7,675 nt of DNA from Synergistaceae bacterium (GTDB taxonomy: Bacteria > Synergistota > Synergistia > Synergistales > Aminobacteriaceae), in assembly GCA_012523155.1 (NCBI GenBank), contig JAAYJB010000237.1:1-7675 (forward strand). The letters are read 5' to 3'. Below the pieces are notes generated by a model. It was not told the DNA's origin. It did not search any database and worked only from the letters and a program-made list of their open reading frames with translations. Within the stretch, counting starts at the first letter, position 1. The number at the start of each line of letters is the position of its first letter. The position numbers and the translations under genes were made by a program. Below are positions 5,920 to 7,675 of this stretch, in pieces.

Positions 5920-6101
5920 CCCCACGAACGGGGACGAGATTTTATTGATCCTTGCCGCTGTGGTCATTGGGTTCGTGTTTTCCATCACACCTGTGCAGAT
6001 AACTCTGGGTGAATATGGTCACGGTGGTAACCCTGGCTCTCGCCCTTGCCTTCGAACCTGCCGAACCCGGGGTCATGAAGATGCGGCCCAGGGACCCCTT
6101 C
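5914..6101 (+). pseudogene. Frameshifted remnant of a P-type cation-transporting ATPase (TM5-TM6 region)
   Basis: Read from 5914 the plus strand gives IFFPTNGDEI followed by a hydrophobic run ending SITPVQI (to 6001). This matches the LPTNxGE...PLTPVQI segment around TM5 of HAD-type P-type ATPases. One extra A at 6001/6002 then breaks the frame. Removing it restores LWVNMVTVVTLALALAFEPAEPGVMKMRPRDP (6003-6098), which fits the family consensus ILWVNMVTAVTLALAFEP-EP--M-RPPR. About 62 codons remain of a protein normally around 800-900 residues. The phosphorylation DKTGT motif, nucleotide-binding domain and C-terminal helices are all absent. It has no start or ribosome binding site of its own and sits just after the rocD terminator. 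It is best read as the decayed scar of an ATPase gene. The recognition rests on remembered family consensus, but the motif is distinctive. Confidence 0.8.
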
Positions 6102-6196
6102 ACTGACACGGAAGGAACCATTTCTTGTGTGGATGAATTGCTGCAGATTGACGGGAAAAACCCACCGCATCCAGAAGCCGTTTTCCGGATGAAAGA
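6102..6196. other. Unassigned tail between the ATPase remnant and the M29-like gene
   Basis: The second frame of the ATPase remnant stays open here to a TAA at 6198-6200, but the 32 encoded residues no longer resemble P-type ATPase sequence after RPRDPF. No ribosome binding site, hairpin or other family is recognisable on either strand. It probably marks a deletion or recombination junction. Confidence 0.4.
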
Positions 6197-7144
6197 CTAA
6201 TCAGCGAGGACTTTCCCTTCTCCGACCACGAGCTTTCCGTCAAGGAAAAGGTTCGGCCGGGTGATGATACCGTCCACATGGATGCCCGCCGCCACTGTTC
6301 CTCCGAAAGTATCGTTGCTCCCCAGGGCGATATGGACCGTGCCGTAGATTTTTTCATCCTCGAGGATCACTCCTGTGACCCTGGCCTTGTCATTGGTCCC
6401 TATGCCCAACTCGGCGAGATTCCGTGCCGGGGTATTGTCTCCCAGCATCTTTTCGAGGCGTCCCGCATCAGGCCCCTCCGCTTTGACAAGCAAACCTTTT
6501 TTGAAAACAAGGTGCAGGGGAGCGCTGAGCACTCCCAGACCGGCGAAGGAACCGTCCACCAGGACCTCCCCTTCGGCTGTCCCTTCCACAGGAGCGATGT
6601 ACGATTCCCCCGACGGAAGATTCCCCGATTCTCCCCTGTTCCTGTAGATCCCTGTGCTTGAAATGGCGAGTCGGCCTTCGAGGGACATGCGCATGACACA
6701 TCCCCCGGAGTGTAGTTCCGCTGTTTTCGCATCGCTCACCAGGGCAGTGACCCTGCGGGTGAGATCGGCGACTTTGGCGTAGTCTGCGGTGATAGGGCCA
6801 TTGAAGAACATGTCCTCGGTGATCTTCGGCATGGTGGCGATCCTTGCACCTGCTGCACAGGCCTTCTTCTTAGCCTGGGTATGAGTCAGGGAAGTCCCTG
6901 TGGCCGCGATGACTACATCGGAATGCGCCATCGCAGCTGCTGCAGGGGCGGTGGGCTCCTCTCCGTTTTTCGAAAGCAGCGGCATACGCATGGCGAGCGC
7001 TTTCGCACCAATCATACCGGCTGCCTCGAAGAGACTCTCTCCGATACGGAGCGTCGTCTGGTCATAAAGAACCAGGAACGTTTCCGAAGACTTCAGTCCC
7101 ATATTTTCTTCAAGAATACGCCGCGCAACTCCTGCAAAATCCAT
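6197..7144 (-). CDS. Short M29/NicX-like (COG2309, leucyl aminopeptidase-type) metalloenzyme
   Basis: The 315-residue protein carries the metal-ligand set of the M29 aminopeptidase / NicX dihydroxypyridine dioxygenase superfamily. NLPSGE has E180, NLAELGIGTN has E245, GTVHIALG has H271, and HVDG has H289 and D291, followed by the typical tail RPNLFLDGKLVV. M29 peptidases (AmpS, aminopeptidase T) use such residues to hold two metal ions, while NicX-type enzymes keep the His/His/Asp set for Fe(II). The two Glu ligands favour a two-metal hydrolase. It is shorter than classical M29 enzymes (about 370-410), mainly because the N-terminal domain is trimmed, so ordinary peptidase activity is uncertain. 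ATG at 7144 is chosen because AGGAGG lies 7 nt upstream; a longer frame to 7231 would overlap aroM by 47 nt without a site. It follows the AroM-family gene by 40 nt, so the two are probably co-transcribed. Confidence 0.85.
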   Translation of the reverse strand: MDFAGVARRILEENMGLKSSETFLVLYDQTTLRIGESLFEAAGMIGAKALAMRMPLLSKNGEEPTAPAAAAMAHSDVVIAATGTSLTHTQAKKKACAAGARIATMPKITEDMFFNGPITADYAKVADLTRRVTALVSDAKTAELHSGGCVMRMSLEGRLAISSTGIYRNRGESGNLPSGESYIAPVEGTAEGEVLVDGSFAGLGVLSAPLHLVFKKGLLVKAEGPDAGRLEKMLGDNTPARNLAELGIGTNDKARVTGVILEDEKIYGTVHIALGSNDTFGGTVAAGIHVDGIITRPNLFLDGKLVVGEGKVLAD

Positions 7145-7184
7145 TATTCGGCCTCCTCTCCCTCGTAAAAAAGGGAGTGTCCCT

Positions 7185-7675
7185 CTATCCGATGAGTTCT
7201 CTGACCATACTTGCCGCGATGCCCCGCGCAAGAAGAACCGGCTTTTCCGTTATCTCCCTGACCATGGACCTCGTGGCGAGGGTGTATCCTATGCAGTCCA
7301 ACACCGTGATATCAGCCTTCCATTCCCTGAGTTCCTCCGCAGCTTCCCGTGCGGCCTCCATGGCGTTCACGTACGGAGAGGACGGCACTGCACGCACGTG
7401 GGGACTCACGTTGCTCCAGCGATGCTCAGACTGTTCCACCTGCTCTTCGGAAGGGGTCAGAATGCCGATACGCATTCCTTCTGCAACTGAGGATACCGCG
7501 TTGTAGAGTACTTTCTGGGGCCGTATCAGCAGTCCTCCCGTTTCAAAATCAGGAAATTCCCCTGTGCAGAGGAGAAGCACAACGGGAATTCCTTCACGGA
7601 AATGGGTAGTGATTTTTTCGAAAATCCTCGGAGTGATGTGCTGTTCAGCCACCTGTACGGAAGAACCGTCCGAAA
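7185..7675 (-). CDS. AroM-family protein, C-terminal part, cut by window edge
   Basis: The minus-strand frame is open to the window edge and gives 162 residues plus stop, of a family usually about 220-230 long, so roughly the first 60 are missing. The internal GTG at 7652 should not be taken as the start, because the frame upstream (SDGSSVQ) continues family-like sequence. Marks are VVLLLCTGEFPDF near the left part, LIRPQKVL, MRIGILTPSEEQ, DITVLDCIGYT and KPVLLARGIAASMVREL at the C-terminus. AroM has the Asp/Glu-racemase-like fold. The two cysteines in LLCTGEF and VLDCIGYT may correspond to the paired catalytic cysteines of that superfamily, but the biochemical function is unknown. In E. coli aroM is an uncharacterised gene beside aroL. 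Here it precedes the M29-like gene, suggesting a shared catabolic role rather than aromatic biosynthesis. Confidence 0.88.
   Translation of the reverse strand, partial: SDGSSVQVAEQHITPRIFEKITTHFREGIPVVLLLCTGEFPDFETGGLLIRPQKVLYNAVSSVAEGMRIGILTPSEEQVEQSEHRWSNVSPHVRAVPSSPYVNAMEAAREAAEELREWKADITVLDCIGYTLATRSMVREITEKPVLLARGIAASMVRELIG

Noticed and set aside
4651..5988. Open minus-strand frame of 445 codons antisense to rocD.
   Set aside because: It lies almost entirely opposite a gene with a full set of active-site motifs, has no recognisable domain or ribosome binding site, and its composition reflects the complement of rocD codons.
6009..6200. A 63-residue small protein starting at GTG 6009.
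   Set aside because: The sequence is an internal transmembrane segment of a P-type ATPase whose upstream half is present in another frame, so it is a pseudogene fragment rather than an independent small protein.
7158..7177. CTCCCT/AGGGAG inverted repeat between the AroM and M29-like genes.
   Set aside because: The stem is only 6 bp and the T run falls inside the loop, so it is not a terminator. It may touch the ribosome binding site region, but the evidence is too weak to list.
7145..7231. A longer N-terminus for the M29-like protein, starting at 7231.
   Set aside because: The extra 29 residues overlap the AroM coding region, look unlike the family and lack a ribosome binding site. The ATG at 7144 has a strong AGGAGG.
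1..7675. tRNA or rRNA genes, CRISPR arrays, insertion sequences, phage or attachment sites.
   Set aside because: I looked on both strands and saw no cloverleaf-like sequence, regularly spaced repeats, transposase motifs or paired terminal inverted repeats.

Overview
This window looks like a chromosomal segment from an anaerobic, amino-acid- and organic-acid-using bacterium. The best guess is Synergistota (relatives of Aminivibrio, Synergistes or Aminobacterium). The guess rests on the mix of a tripartite tricarboxylate transporter (TTT), an AroM-family protein beside a short M29/NicX-like metalloenzyme, a Bacillus-like ornithine aminotransferase, strong AGGAGG-type ribosome binding sites and two likely TTG starts. 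No rRNA, tRNA or marker gene is present, so the assignment is an inference.

Layout, left to right. (1) Bases 1-247, minus strand: the N-terminal end of a short-chain dehydrogenase/reductase that runs off the left edge. It has its own extended -10 promoter (343-370). (2) Bases 402-433: a rho-independent terminator ending the next transcription unit. (3) Bases 548-4307, minus strand: a four-gene operon in the order tctC (periplasmic binding protein), tctB (small membrane subunit), tctA (large membrane subunit), then a SagB/ThcOx-type FMN oxidoreductase. A perfect 13-bp GC-rich hairpin separates tctC from tctB. tctB, tctA and the oxidoreductase are packed tightly: the tctA Shine-Dalgarno overlaps the tctB stop, and the oxidoreductase start overlaps the tctA stop by 4 nt. 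(4) Bases 4308-4635: an AT-rich divergent control region with a perfect 9-bp inverted pair of TATACTTAA sites and a foldable leader in front of rocD. (5) Bases 4636-5859, plus strand: rocD, ornithine aminotransferase, followed by a strong terminator (5881-5919). (6) Bases 5914-6101, plus strand: a decayed piece of a P-type cation ATPase (the TM5/TM6 region) carrying a one-base frameshift. (7) Bases 6197-7675, minus strand: a short M29/NicX-like (COG2309) metalloenzyme preceded by the C-terminal 162 residues of an AroM-family protein that runs off the right edge.

How the genes may work together: TctC captures a carboxylate-containing solute in the periplasm and TctA/TctB import it using an ion gradient. 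The coupled oxidoreductase could act on the imported compound or its product, but nothing in the sequence names the substrate. RocD links ornithine to glutamate semialdehyde and so to glutamate/proline metabolism. Its divergent arrangement with tctC suggests, without proving, shared control. The AroM/M29-like pair looks like a separate catabolic unit.
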